NCBI RefSeq assembly: GCF_007991495.1
Contig: NZ_BJYL01000027.1
Coordinates: 1 to 64,000, forward strand
Direction: 5' to 3'
Origin: Sporosarcina luteola
Lineage (GTDB): Bacteria > Bacillota > Bacilli > Bacillales_A > Planococcaceae
DNA length: 64,000 nucleotides
Part shown: positions 43,124 to 50,698 of the stretch, piece by piece
Numbering within the stretch: the first letter of the stretch is position 1
Layout of the letters: every line of letters begins with the position of its first letter
Notes under the pieces: generated by a model
The model's input: the letters and a program-made list of their open reading frames with translations, nothing else
Database searches by the model: none
Told to the model about the DNA's origin: nothing
Translations under genes and position numbers: made by a program

Positions 43124-43382
43124 AAGTCGGTAGCTGCCTATCGCAAAGGTGAGTGCAAAACCCCGCCGACTGGGCAAGTCGGACTCAATGGTAGGTAGAC
43201 GGGGCTATACCAATCGGTTCAAATCCGTCATGAACAATTCAAGCCCAGTATAGTAACATGTGTACAAATCGAATGTAACTGTAACGACCATGCACTAATT
43301 TGCGTAGGCAGTGAGGGTGGGAACGGGGTCCCTTTATGGGAAAAGAGGGCATCTATGCTTAAAAGCGTAGGTGCTTTTTTTG
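43124..43382 (+). ncRNA. candidate structured RNA with tRNA-like D-loop and T-loop
   Basis: No ORF. Pairings found by eye, all mutually compatible. P1: CTGCCTA-T-CGCA (43134-43145) with TGCG-TAGGCAG (43301-43311), 11 bp with one bulge. P2: CCCCG (43161-65)/CGGGG (43200-04). P3: CCGACT (43166-71)/AGTCGG (43177-82). P4: CTATAC (43205-10)/GTATAG (43248-53), directly abutting P2. P5: CGG-TTCAAAT-CCG (43215-27), whose seven-base loop is a canonical tRNA T-loop. The P2 interior holds ACTCAATGGTAGGT, a D-arm lookalike with the GG pair. A strong intrinsic terminator (43349-43381) ends the region. It resembles Y-RNA-type tRNA mimics, but homology is untested. Confidence 0.6.
43349..43381 (+). terminator. 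intrinsic terminator of the structured RNA
   Basis: GCATCTATGC pairs with GCGTAGGTGC (ten pairs including G-U), followed by seven T. Confidence 0.85.
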
Positions 43383-43412
43383 TTTTTCAGGAAAACATGT
43401 CGTTTAAAAAGA

Positions 43413-43538
43413 TATCGGTCATTTCCCGAAAGTTATCGATCATTTCCCGGCTATTATCGATCATTTCCCAACATATATCGATCATTTCCCAACATATATC
43501 GATCATTTCCCGCCTTATATCGATCAATTCAACGGATA
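43413..43538. repeat. 21-bp tandem repeat array, six copies (TATCGATCATTTCCC type)
   Basis: TATCG starts at 43413, 43434, 43455, 43476, 43497 and 43518, exactly 21 bp apart. The unit is TATCGRTCATTTCCC plus six variable bases. The array is followed by ...GACCTTTGACTCATCCGTC, which recurs after the array at 57332-57436. It lies between the structured RNA and the convergent ABC-F gene. Confidence 0.9.
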
Positions 43539-43579
43539 TATTGTTATTTTGTGACCTTTGACTCATCCGTCGTATCGAG

Positions 43580-43622
43580 AAAAAACGCCCCGACACCAGT
43601 TAAAAGATGTCGAGACGTTTTA
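43580..43622. terminator. terminator of the ABC-F gene, probably bidirectional
   Basis: AAAACG-C-C-CGACA pairs with TGTCG-A-G-ACGTTTT with mismatches. A/T tracts lie on both sides. Confidence 0.7.
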
Positions 43623-43634
43623 TTGAATCTTTCC

Positions 43635-45464
43635 TTATTCCACTTCCGCAAACCATAACTCATAATATGATGCTAACGTATTCTCTAAATCCACTATGAG
43701 CGATTCTTGCTCAACAGCTGGTTGCTCTTTCAACGAAGCGATTTTTGCTTCCAATGTCGCGATTTCCGTTTCAACATCCAAAGGCTTTGCCATCACAGGT
43801 TTCTTTTTTACGGTAGGTGTCGGTTTCGCTTCTTCTACCGTTCCAATTTCCCGGAATTTAGCTCGCGCCCAATCGAACGGCCCTTCAAAAGTTGTGAGGC
43901 TGCCGTCTTCCAGCCAGGCTGTGCGAGGAAATAATTTATTCAAAAAGTAACGGTCATGGGAAACAGCTAAGATTGTACCCGGGAAGTCTTCGAGCGCTTC
44001 CTCCAGTACTTCCCGTGATTCGATATCCAGATGGTTTGTCGGCTCATCCAGCAAAAGGAAGTTGATGTCCTGATGCATCAGCTGGGCTAGCCGCAATCGC
44101 ATCCGTTCGCCGCCGCTCAAATCCGCAATCCGCTTGAAGACATCTGGGCCGTAAAACATGAACTTTGCGAGAATATGCCTTGCATCGCCCTCTGTCACAC
44201 TCACACCTTCACGGAACACATCGAGCAATCGAGCTTTAGGATCGCCAATTTCAAAGTGTTGGGAAAGACTTCCCACTTTCACATTGCTTCCTAACTTACT
44301 CAAACCATCATCTACCGGCAATTCTCCTAAAAGCACCTTCAAAATAGTCGACTTTCCGCTACCGTTGCGCCCGACGATCACCATCCGATCTTTCCAATAA
44401 ACATGGAGATTCGCTTCTCTTAGTAACTCCTGTTCACCGAAAGACTTCGATACAGCTTTCATGACGACAACTTCTTTCCCGCTTCGGGGTGCAGCATCGA
44501 AAGCTAAAGCCATTTTTTTTGGATCAATCAACGGCTTCCGAACTTTTTCCATTCGTTCAAGTGCCCGTTCCATATTGCGAGCTTGCCGATGAAGGCCTGC
44601 ATTCGGGGGATTCGCTTCATTCGCCCATATGCGCAATCGTTTAATCGCTTCCTTCATTTTTCGAATCTTTTTCTGCTGTTCCTCATATTCCTGGAACTCC
44701 CGCATGAGTCGCTGCTCTTTCTCGATGACGAAATGGGAGTAATCACCATGATAAAGTTGAATCTCACCATTTTCCAAATCAGCAATTTTCGTGACGACGC
44801 AGTCAAGAAAATACCGGTCATGGGAAACAATCACAACCGTTCCCGCATATTCCTTTAGAAATTCCTCAAGCCATTCCACAGCAAAAAGGTCGAGATGATT
44901 CGTCGGCTCATCGAGCAGCAACAAATCTGGCTTCGTCAATAAAAGCCGACCAAGCATAATCTTTGTCTGCTCACCGCCGCTCAGTTGATCGAATGATCGT
45001 CCGACAAACGGCTTTAATTGCAATCCGGTTATAACTCGGTCAATTTCTGAATCCATCGCATAGCCATCGCGACTTGCGAACGTTTCCTGCAAATCACCGT
45101 ACCGTTTAAGAAGCTTCTCCATTTCGTCAGGATCAGCGCTCGCCATTTTAATCTCTATCTTGGCCAGTTGTGCTTGCATTTCCGTTAAATCTTCAAAAGC
45201 GCTGTAAAGGACATCCATCCCTGTCGTCGTTTTTGCGAGTGTAGGGATTTGCGCCAAATATCCAATAGTCACACCTTTTTTGTAATGAATCAGACCGCTG
45301 TCAGGAGATTCAACCCCGGCGAGCAGTTTGAATAGAGTTGTCTTGCCGCTTCCATTACGTCCGACAACGCCTAAACGTTCACCTGTTTTGACTGCTAATG
45401 AAAGATTTTCAAAAATGCTATTTCCACCTAGCATTTTACTAATATTTTGTACTGTACATATCAT
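43635..45464 (-). CDS. ABC-F ATPase, possible ribosome-protection protein
   Basis: 609 residues; I chose ATG 45464 (AAAGGAAG upstream). Two ABC domains, no membrane helices. Walker A is GRNGSGKTT (first) and GRNGSGKST (second); signatures are LSGGEQTKI and LSGGERMRL; Walker B is LLLLDEPTNHLD twice. A charged interdomain linker (about 245-320, EEQQKKIRKMKEAIKRLRIW...ARNMERALERME) would reach the peptidyl-transferase region. A C-terminal extension has a predicted coiled coil (VETEIATLEAKIASLKEQ). The upstream leader peptide plus attenuator is typical of ABC-F genes induced by ribosome-targeting antibiotics, so resistance or stalled-ribosome rescue is likely. The drug spectrum cannot be told. 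Confidence 0.88.
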   Translation of the reverse strand: MICTVQNISKMLGGNSIFENLSLAVKTGERLGVVGRNGSGKTTLFKLLAGVESPDSGLIHYKKGVTIGYLAQIPTLAKTTTGMDVLYSAFEDLTEMQAQLAKIEIKMASADPDEMEKLLKRYGDLQETFASRDGYAMDSEIDRVITGLQLKPFVGRSFDQLSGGEQTKIMLGRLLLTKPDLLLLDEPTNHLDLFAVEWLEEFLKEYAGTVVIVSHDRYFLDCVVTKIADLENGEIQLYHGDYSHFVIEKEQRLMREFQEYEEQQKKIRKMKEAIKRLRIWANEANPPNAGLHRQARNMERALERMEKVRKPLIDPKKMALAFDAAPRSGKEVVVMKAVSKSFGEQELLREANLHVYWKDRMVIVGRNGSGKSTILKVLLGELPVDDGLSKLGSNVKVGSLSQHFEIGDPKARLLDVFREGVSVTEGDARHILAKFMFYGPDVFKRIADLSGGERMRLRLAQLMHQDINFLLLDEPTNHLDIESREVLEEALEDFPGTILAVSHDRYFLNKLFPRTAWLEDGSLTTFEGPFDWARAKFREIGTVEEAKPTPTVKKKPVMAKPLDVETEIATLEAKIASLKEQPAVEQESLIVDLENTLASYYELWFAEVE

Positions 45465-45506
45465 CTGTTTTCGCTTCCTTTCGTTTTGCACACGAAATTC
45501 GGCAAC

Positions 45507-45533
45507 AAAAAAAGACCGCAGTTAAGCGATCTT
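45507..45533 (-). promoter_or_regulatory. transcription attenuator in the ABC-F leader
   Basis: On the minus strand AAGATCGC (45533-45526) pairs with GCGGTCTT (45519-45512), followed by seven T: an intrinsic terminator located upstream of the coding region. GAAG of GGGGAAG (45537-45531) can alternatively pair with CTTCATTCC (45559-45551). This antiterminator would open the stem. The leader peptide gene ends at 45578, so a ribosome stalled on it could control the switch. Confidence 0.7.
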
Positions 45534-45577
45534 CCCCTAACTAATTGTAAGGAATGAAGTGCCGAACAGCTGTGTGA

Positions 45578-45697
45578 TTACTGAAATTGTCTAAAAAAGG
45601 GCATAGCTATCCCGTTGTGTACAATTTCATGCGTAATCGCACATGAAGTGGATAAATATTCCAATAGGCTTTCACGTGCATACACAGTGTCCAACAT
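45578..45697 (-). CDS. leader peptide (uORF) of the ABC-F gene
   Basis: 39 codons from ATG 45697 with a perfect GGAGGTGAG six bases upstream. The peptide is MLDTVYARESLLEYLSTSCA..., ending MPFFRQFQ. It stops 45 nt before the attenuator stem. It has the position and strong ribosome binding site expected of a drug-sensing leader that stalls ribosomes. I see no match to a known leader sequence such as MKT-type Erm leaders. Confidence 0.6.
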   Translation of the reverse strand: MLDTVYARESLLEYLSTSCAITHEIVHNGIAMPFFRQFQ

Positions 45698-45770
45698 TCC
45701 ATCCTCACCTCCGTCCAATAATAGTAAGAATAGTTTACCACGACTATTCATTTGAAGCAATCAGTTTAAT

Positions 45771-46241
45771 TTAAGCCATTTCTTTTGTCGGTCCCATGAC
45801 GCCAGGTACTGCGAGTCCAGCTTGGCGCAGGAGCACTGTCATTTGCCCACGATGATGGGTTTGGTGGTCGATCAATGTACGCAAAAGTTTGCCGCGTACT
45901 ATTTCGGTTCCGAATGCGGGAACTTTTTCAGTTAGTGATTCATCTGTTAACTTCGCAGTTTCTGTTTGAAAGGAATCCATCACTTTTTCATATGCTTTGA
46001 CGATGTCTTCAACATTTGTCGGTACTGGTTCCGTGTGGGCAGGTACTTCGATTTTCATGCCAGTAAAGCCGCCGAATAGGCCTGCTGCGCCAACTAAATG
46101 CCATGCCAACCAGCCAAGGGAATTATGTCCCTCCACGATTGCCTGATCCAATTTGTCATCTGTGATCGCTTTAATGACATTCAATGTTCCTGCGGATGAC
46201 GCGTTCCACTCTTCGATAAAATCTTCAACTTTACGATACAT
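45771..46241 (-). CDS. DinB/YfiT-family putative metal-dependent protein
   Basis: 156 residues from ATG 46241 (AAAGGAGTG upstream). A four-helix bundle of the DinB superfamily with the usual three His positions: WLAWHLVGAAG (first), and DHQTHHRGQMTVLLRQAG (second and third, H-x3-H). Members bind Ni or Zn and include bacillithiol transferases (BstA), but many have no known activity. Monocistronic. Confidence 0.85.
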   Translation of the reverse strand: MYRKVEDFIEEWNASSAGTLNVIKAITDDKLDQAIVEGHNSLGWLAWHLVGAAGLFGGFTGMKIEVPAHTEPVPTNVEDIVKAYEKVMDSFQTETAKLTDESLTEKVPAFGTEIVRGKLLRTLIDHQTHHRGQMTVLLRQAGLAVPGVMGPTKEMA

Positions 46242-46315
46242 GTGAATCACTCCTTTGTTCTTCTCTATTAAGTATACCGAATAGGGTGTAGAGTGTCCTT
46301 GTAAAGCTCTTCAAG

Positions 46316-47221
46316 TTATTCGATAACAGATTTCCGATATACGATAGGCGTAAACCTCTTCCATTCTTCAACTAATTCTCCCCAGTCTACAATCTTCCAT
46401 GGATTGAAGAAGGTCTGTCCGTTTTTATTAAAAAATAGCGTATTTTCAATACAATAGGCAGCATGTTGAATGATTTCTTTCTCATCAACCCATACGACGA
46501 CATCTCCGCATGTGAATCGGTCATCCGTTTTCGAGAAAGCTGCATTCTTTAAACCGAGCGCAAATGTGTCGCCATGAACCCATTCATGGGTAATCCATTC
46601 ATCCATGTCTGGAGAAGAACTGATGGCAAATAGCGCAGCCGCAAGACAGTTTGCCCCGGGTTCGGTAGAAAATGTATTTGCGTATCCCGACAAGTGGGCA
46701 GGGGTTGACGCGGGTACTTGAATAGATGTCCATTCATCGTAAAGCTGCGCCGTTCTGCAAATGATTTCTTCTTTGACGAAAGTCGGCAGTTCCATCCACA
46801 TTGCTCTTTGCAGAATCCCAATCTGCTCACCATGTACTTCGATTATATAATCCTTCGGGAATAAATGATCGTCAGTCAGTATCGCAAGTGGTCCTGTCAA
46901 CCCTCTTCCTAACTCATATTGAAGCTTAAAGAGAGCTTCTTGCCTCTCATTTGGCAATGAGGAGATCCAATCGGGATGGGCCACAATGACAAATTCAACA
47001 TCCTTGGAGATATTCCAATACATATAACTGTTCACCATTTGGATGCCTGTATAGGAGGCATGTTTGAAAAACTCCTGTTTCGGAAAAAGCAAAGTACCTT
47101 CTAGATTGTCTTGATAAAGCGATAAATCGGTTTCCCTTATGAAAAATAAATCCTTTTCAGGTACGTAATTTTCAATCCAACTATCCAGTTGTTTTTCGGT
47201 CGGACGAATCATGATTTTCAT
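46316..47221 (-). CDS. hypothetical protein with papain-like (NlpC/P60-type) C-terminal half
   Basis: 301 residues from ATG 47221 (AAAGGTG upstream). No signal peptide. The first 150 residues are unassigned. The second half contains TEPGANCLAAALFAIS (candidate nucleophile Cys), GDVVVWVDEKEIIQHAAYCI (candidate His) and LFFNKNGQTFFNPWKIVDW. That is the order seen in NlpC/P60-like papain folds (C...H...polar). A thiol hydrolase or transferase activity is therefore possible. The lack of an export signal suggests a cytoplasmic target. Confidence 0.55.
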   Translation of the reverse strand: MKIMIRPTEKQLDSWIENYVPEKDLFFIRETDLSLYQDNLEGTLLFPKQEFFKHASYTGIQMVNSYMYWNISKDVEFVIVAHPDWISSLPNERQEALFKLQYELGRGLTGPLAILTDDHLFPKDYIIEVHGEQIGILQRAMWMELPTFVKEEIICRTAQLYDEWTSIQVPASTPAHLSGYANTFSTEPGANCLAAALFAISSSPDMDEWITHEWVHGDTFALGLKNAAFSKTDDRFTCGDVVVWVDEKEIIQHAAYCIENTLFFNKNGQTFFNPWKIVDWGELVEEWKRFTPIVYRKSVIE

Positions 47222-47382
47222 ATTGATCACCTTTTCTGTTTAATGAACTTTCTTACAATGTTAACCAAGTTGCGGTTGCAGTCAATAGCTATTTTGAAGA
47301 CGGGACCTTTCATCCAATATGTATACGTAATCGTGATTGATGGGAAGCCTGTCTACAGTACATCGTACAGGAGGATTTTAGG

Positions 47383-48960
47383 ATGAATAATCGTCAATTG
47401 AATGGGAAATTGCCAGAGCACCCGGAACCGTTTTGGAGGACGAGTGTTGAATTTCCGACATTCCAGAGTCTGAAAGAAGATTTAGAGGTGGATGTGATTA
47501 TCGTCGGAGCCGGGATTACGGGCATCACCTCCGCATATTTACTCGCGAAGGAAGGTCTGAAAGTCGCCGTTATTGAGGCGGATAAGGTCTTGAACGGGAC
47601 AACCGGGCATACGACAGCGAAAATTACAGCGCAGCATGATTTGATTTATGATGAATTTATTCAAAACATGGGGCGAAGTACAGCGAGATTATATTTTGAA
47701 GCGAATATGGAAGCATTGGAATTCATCAGGAAAACAGTGGAGGAACAAGGGATTGATTGTGATTTCACAACGGTAGATGCATATATGTACGCAACGAGTG
47801 ATAAGTACGCCGAAAAGATTAAGAAGGAAGCGGATGCGTATAAAAGACTGCAGATAAATGGCGGATTGATTGATGGCATCCCTTTTGATATTGATGTGAA
47901 AAACGTACTTGTCATGAAGGATCAGGCACAGTTTCATGTGACAAAATATTTAGTGCATCTGATTGATTTATTTATAAAAAGGGGCGGGCAGATTTTCGAG
48001 GATACAGTGGCGGTCAATATTGAAACGGGCGAACAGCCGGTTGTTCTGACGCGGGATGAGAATCGGATATCGGCTAAGCATGTTTTGGTTTGCACACACT
48101 TTCCGTTTTACGAAGGAACAGGGCTTTATTCCACAAGGATGTACGCGGATCGTTCGTACGCTCTTGCGGTTAAATCCAAAAAGAAGTTCCCTTCCGGCAT
48201 TTTCATCAGCGCTGACGAGCCGACCCGCTCTTTCCGTTCAATTCAGGAAAATGGGGAAGAATTGGTTCTCATCGTCGGCGAAAATCATAAAACGGGTCAA
48301 AGCCCAGTGGAGACGATGGAGCATTATAAGGCGCTTGAGACATTCGGAGAAGAGGTTTTCGGTCTTGAAGAAATCAAGCAACGATGGTCTGCACAGGATT
48401 TGGTTACGCTCGATAAACTCCCTTATATCGGAGAGATAACGACTGGAAATCCGAATATCCTCATTGCTACGGGCTTTCGGAAATGGGGGATGTCGAATGG
48501 AACTGCTGCAGCATTGCTTTTCAGAGATAAGGTTACAGGAAAACAAAATAGGTTTGAAAAATTGTTTACACCATCCAGATTCTATGCGCATCCGAGCTTG
48601 AAGAATTTCCTAGTCCAAAATGCGAATGTCGTTGGGCAATTAATCAAGGGCAAGCTAGATTCGCCGAATAGGAAGCCGGAAGATTTAGCGAAGGGGGAAG
48701 GCGCAGTGATCACGCTTGATGGGCATCGGAAAGGGGCTTATCGGGATGATGATGGGAAGATCCATATCGTGGATACGACGTGCACCCATGTCGGTTGTGA
48801 AGTCGCATGGAACAACGGTGACAAAACATGGGACTGCCCCTGCCACGGCTCGAGATTTACATTTACGGGCGAAGTGATTGAGGGACCTGCGGAAAAACCG
48901 TTGCAGAAGTACGATTATACGATGATGGATAATTTGACCTCGGAGGATTCGGGGTATTAA
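47383..48960 (+). CDS. FAD-dependent oxidoreductase fused to a Rieske domain (YhfW-like)
   Basis: 525 residues from ATG 47383 (AGGAGG upstream). A DAO-type FAD domain begins with DVIIVGAGITGITSAYLLAKEGLKVAVIEAD (GxGxxG near residue 40) and ends about 420. A C-terminal Rieske [2Fe-2S] domain has CTHVGCEVAW and CPCHGSRF (CxH...CxxH ligands complete). This fusion is the architecture of B. subtilis YhfW. The substrate is unknown; electron flow between flavin and cluster is implied. Closed by a terminator at 48975. Confidence 0.9.
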   Translation: MNNRQLNGKLPEHPEPFWRTSVEFPTFQSLKEDLEVDVIIVGAGITGITSAYLLAKEGLKVAVIEADKVLNGTTGHTTAKITAQHDLIYDEFIQNMGRSTARLYFEANMEALEFIRKTVEEQGIDCDFTTVDAYMYATSDKYAEKIKKEADAYKRLQINGGLIDGIPFDIDVKNVLVMKDQAQFHVTKYLVHLIDLFIKRGGQIFEDTVAVNIETGEQPVVLTRDENRISAKHVLVCTHFPFYEGTGLYSTRMYADRSYALAVKSKKKFPSGIFISADEPTRSFRSIQENGEELVLIVGENHKTGQSPVETMEHYKALETFGEEVFGLEEIKQRWSAQDLVTLDKLPYIGEITTGNPNILIATGFRKWGMSNGTAAALLFRDKVTGKQNRFEKLFTPSRFYAHPSLKNFLVQNANVVGQLIKGKLDSPNRKPEDLAKGEGAVITLDGHRKGAYRDDDGKIHIVDTTCTHVGCEVAWNNGDKTWDCPCHGSRFTFTGEVIEGPAEKPLQKYDYTMMDNLTSEDSGY

Positions 48961-48974
48961 TTAAACTAAGCGAA

Positions 48975-49001
48975 AGCATCCAAATGATTGGGTGCTTTTT
49001 T
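48975..49001 (+). terminator. intrinsic terminator
   Basis: GCATCC pairs with GGGTGC, followed by six T. Confidence 0.7.
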
Positions 49002-49065
49002 CATTGAAGGGATTTCTTCTTAGAAAATCGAATAAGTACGAATGATGATTGTAGGAGGGAGCGGT

Positions 49066-49935
49066 TTGACGTTTGAGGAATTGGTGGACGAAACAGGTTG
49101 CATGATTTCATTTGAACAAGTAAGTATGCCAAGCGGCGAAGGGATCAACTTGCAAATCCTTGTGAATAAAGCGGAAGAAGGTTGGCATTTACGCGTTCAG
49201 CCTCAACCAGATATAGAGGTCAAGACGTATCAGATTGACTTTCCGTATTATGTTACTTTTTTGACGGCTGTGGATGATCATACACGGTGGAATGACCGGG
49301 AGAGATTCAGGGGTAATGCATTTCGTATTTATGAGCAAACGCCCTTCTTGGAGTATTTGAAGAATGACTTTTTGTCATCAACTAATTTCATAGGGAAAGA
49401 ACTGACTTTATATGGATTGGCGTGCATAGATCACATTGTCTATATTGCTTCTTATGTTGAGCCGATTGTGAAGGAAATCAGTTTAGAAAACGAAGGGAAG
49501 TTAATGAAAATGGATACAACAATCAAAACAAAAATGAAAATCAATAAGCCGGCAAGTGAAGTGTTTGAGGCGATTGTCAACCCTGAGAAAATGGGTGGGT
49601 ATTGGTTTTCTTCCGGCACGGGCAGAGTTGAGCAAGGGGAGCTGATTACTTGGAGGTATGAGGAATACGGAGCCGAAGGAAGTATCAATGTCTTGAAGGT
49701 GAAGGAGAACGAGGAAATTGTTTTCTCTTGGGGCGATACGACGGTTACGATGATCTTTCTAGAAGCAGAAGGAAATACGATCATTGAAGTGACTGAGTCA
49801 GGAATCAAAGCGGATGACCCGGATATGATTGCTAAAATGCTAGGACAAAAAGAAGGTTGGGTGTATATGCTTACGTGTCTGAAAGGGTACGTGGAAAACG
49901 GCATAACGACATTGAGGGCTTCGTTGGTTCATTAA
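49066..49935 (+). CDS. SRPBCC (AHSA1-like) protein with an unknown N-terminal domain
   Basis: 289 residues; I prefer TTG 49066, which follows GGAGGGAG, over the ATG at 49042 that lies before that site. The C-terminal half (from about 145) is a START/AHSA1-type domain: IKTKMKINKPASEVFEAIVNPEKMGGYWFSSGTGRVEQGE, IVFSWGD, WVYMLTCLKGYVENG. Such domains have a deep hydrophobic ligand pocket. The first 140 residues (EVKTYQIDFPYYVTFLTAVDDHTRW, DFLSSTNFIGKELTLYGLACIDHIVY) form a separate strand-rich domain I do not recognise. An internal ATG (49504) with GAAGGGAAG upstream could give a stand-alone SRPBCC product. Confidence 0.7.
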   Translation: MTFEELVDETGCMISFEQVSMPSGEGINLQILVNKAEEGWHLRVQPQPDIEVKTYQIDFPYYVTFLTAVDDHTRWNDRERFRGNAFRIYEQTPFLEYLKNDFLSSTNFIGKELTLYGLACIDHIVYIASYVEPIVKEISLENEGKLMKMDTTIKTKMKINKPASEVFEAIVNPEKMGGYWFSSGTGRVEQGELITWRYEEYGAEGSINVLKVKENEEIVFSWGDTTVTMIFLEAEGNTIIEVTESGIKADDPDMIAKMLGQKEGWVYMLTCLKGYVENGITTLRASLVH

Positions 49936-49971
49936 AAGGAGACGGGGTGAAAAACGAAAAGCTCGAAAACA

Positions 49972-50017
49972 CCCCGGGTTGCAGACAAGCTCATCGTCCG
50001 CAATCCGGGGCTTTTTC
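49972..50017. terminator. bidirectional terminator
   Basis: CCCCGGGTTGCAGAC pairs with GTCCGCAATCCGGGG around AAGCTCATC, with T after it. It serves convergent genes. Confidence 0.85.
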
Positions 50018-50028
50018 AACAGATTAAG

Positions 50029-50304
50029 TTACCAAAACGGAATTAAAGCAAACGTTGCAATGGCGCCTAATGCAATGCCGAAAGCAAATGCAATACCACG
50101 GCCTCTTCCACCAAATCCATAACCGTATCCAAATCCATATCCAAATCCGCCCAAGTTCCTTTGCCGGCCGAATGGCTGTATATAGACCCTATTATTCCTT
50201 ACACCTTGAATGATGCCTCTATGGGTTCGTCCATCCCGAGTTCCGATGACGACAGATCGCCCGATATGCCGACTACAGAGGGCATGATAATGTTGAACTG
50301 ACAT
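50029..50304 (-). CDS. small protein with Sm-like start and Gly/Phe-rich tail
   Basis: 91 residues from ATG 50304 (GGGGTGA upstream). The first 45 residues (HIGRSVVIGTRDGRTHRGIIQGVRNNRVYIQPF) look like a short Sm/SH3-type barrel strand pattern. A Gly/Tyr/Phe-rich stretch (GFGYGFGYGYGFGGRGRG) and a hydrophobic C-terminal helix (AFAFGIALGAIATFALIPFW) follow. I recall similar proteins in spore-forming Bacillales, possibly of the spore surface, but this is not certain. It is divergent from a YjcZ-type gene, which fits a sporulation context. Confidence 0.5.
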   Translation of the reverse strand: MSVQHYHALCSRHIGRSVVIGTRDGRTHRGIIQGVRNNRVYIQPFGRQRNLGGFGYGFGYGYGFGGRGRGIAFAFGIALGAIATFALIPFW

Positions 50305-50495
50305 CGTGTTTGTCACCCCATTTCGATTGAACATACAACATCATATGTGGAAAATGGTGTTTCATAATGGACAAACATACTAAGGGTTTTTTGAAAACTT
50401 GGTGCAAGTGCAATGGAAAACTAGGGGAATGCCCGGGGCAGGTATGATTTTATGACATAGAATGAAAGCATCAGGTTCTTTGGAGGTGTGGAAGA

Positions 50496-50618
50496 ATGTC
50501 GAATGAGGTTGGTGGTGCAGGTGTAGGCTACGGTGGCGGATATACGTTGATCGTAGTTTTGTTTATTCTTTTGATTATTGTTGGGGCATCCTATTGGGGT
50601 GGAGGATTCAACTACTGA
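50496..50618 (+). CDS. YjcZ-family sporulation protein
   Basis: 40 residues from ATG 50496 (TGGAGGTG upstream). A Gly-rich start ([16 protein letters not shown]) is followed by one hydrophobic helix ([18 protein letters not shown]) and GGGFNY. That is the exact layout of the tiny YjcZ/SscA-like proteins made late in sporulation. Followed by a strong terminator (50664-50696). Confidence 0.85.
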   Translation: MSNEVGGAGVGYGGGYTLIVVLFILLIIVGASYWGGGFNY

Positions 50619-50663
50619 TAGGCTTTGCTTACTGGAGCGAAACGGTGTATTTTAATATAAATG

Positions 50664-50696
50664 GAAAAAGGGCGCAAACATTTGCGCCCTTTTTCC
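50664..50696. terminator. bidirectional terminator
   Basis: AAAAAGGGCGCAAA pairs with TTTGCGCCCTTTTT with a two-base loop; A and T tracts lie on the two sides. Confidence 0.9.
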
Positions 50697-50698
50697 AT

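Noticed and set aside
43124-43260. c-di-GMP-I riboswitch (GEMM)
   Set aside because: GGTAGGTAG...CGGGG looks similar to the 3-prime part of GEMM, but the 5-prime conserved half and GAAA tetraloop/receptor are missing, and no gene follows on the same strand.
43355-43658. Several overlapping ORFs with 7-residue repeats on both strands (e.g. RSFPNIY repeats)
   Set aside because: They are read-throughs of the 21-bp array, open in every frame because 21 is divisible by three; no ribosome binding sites.
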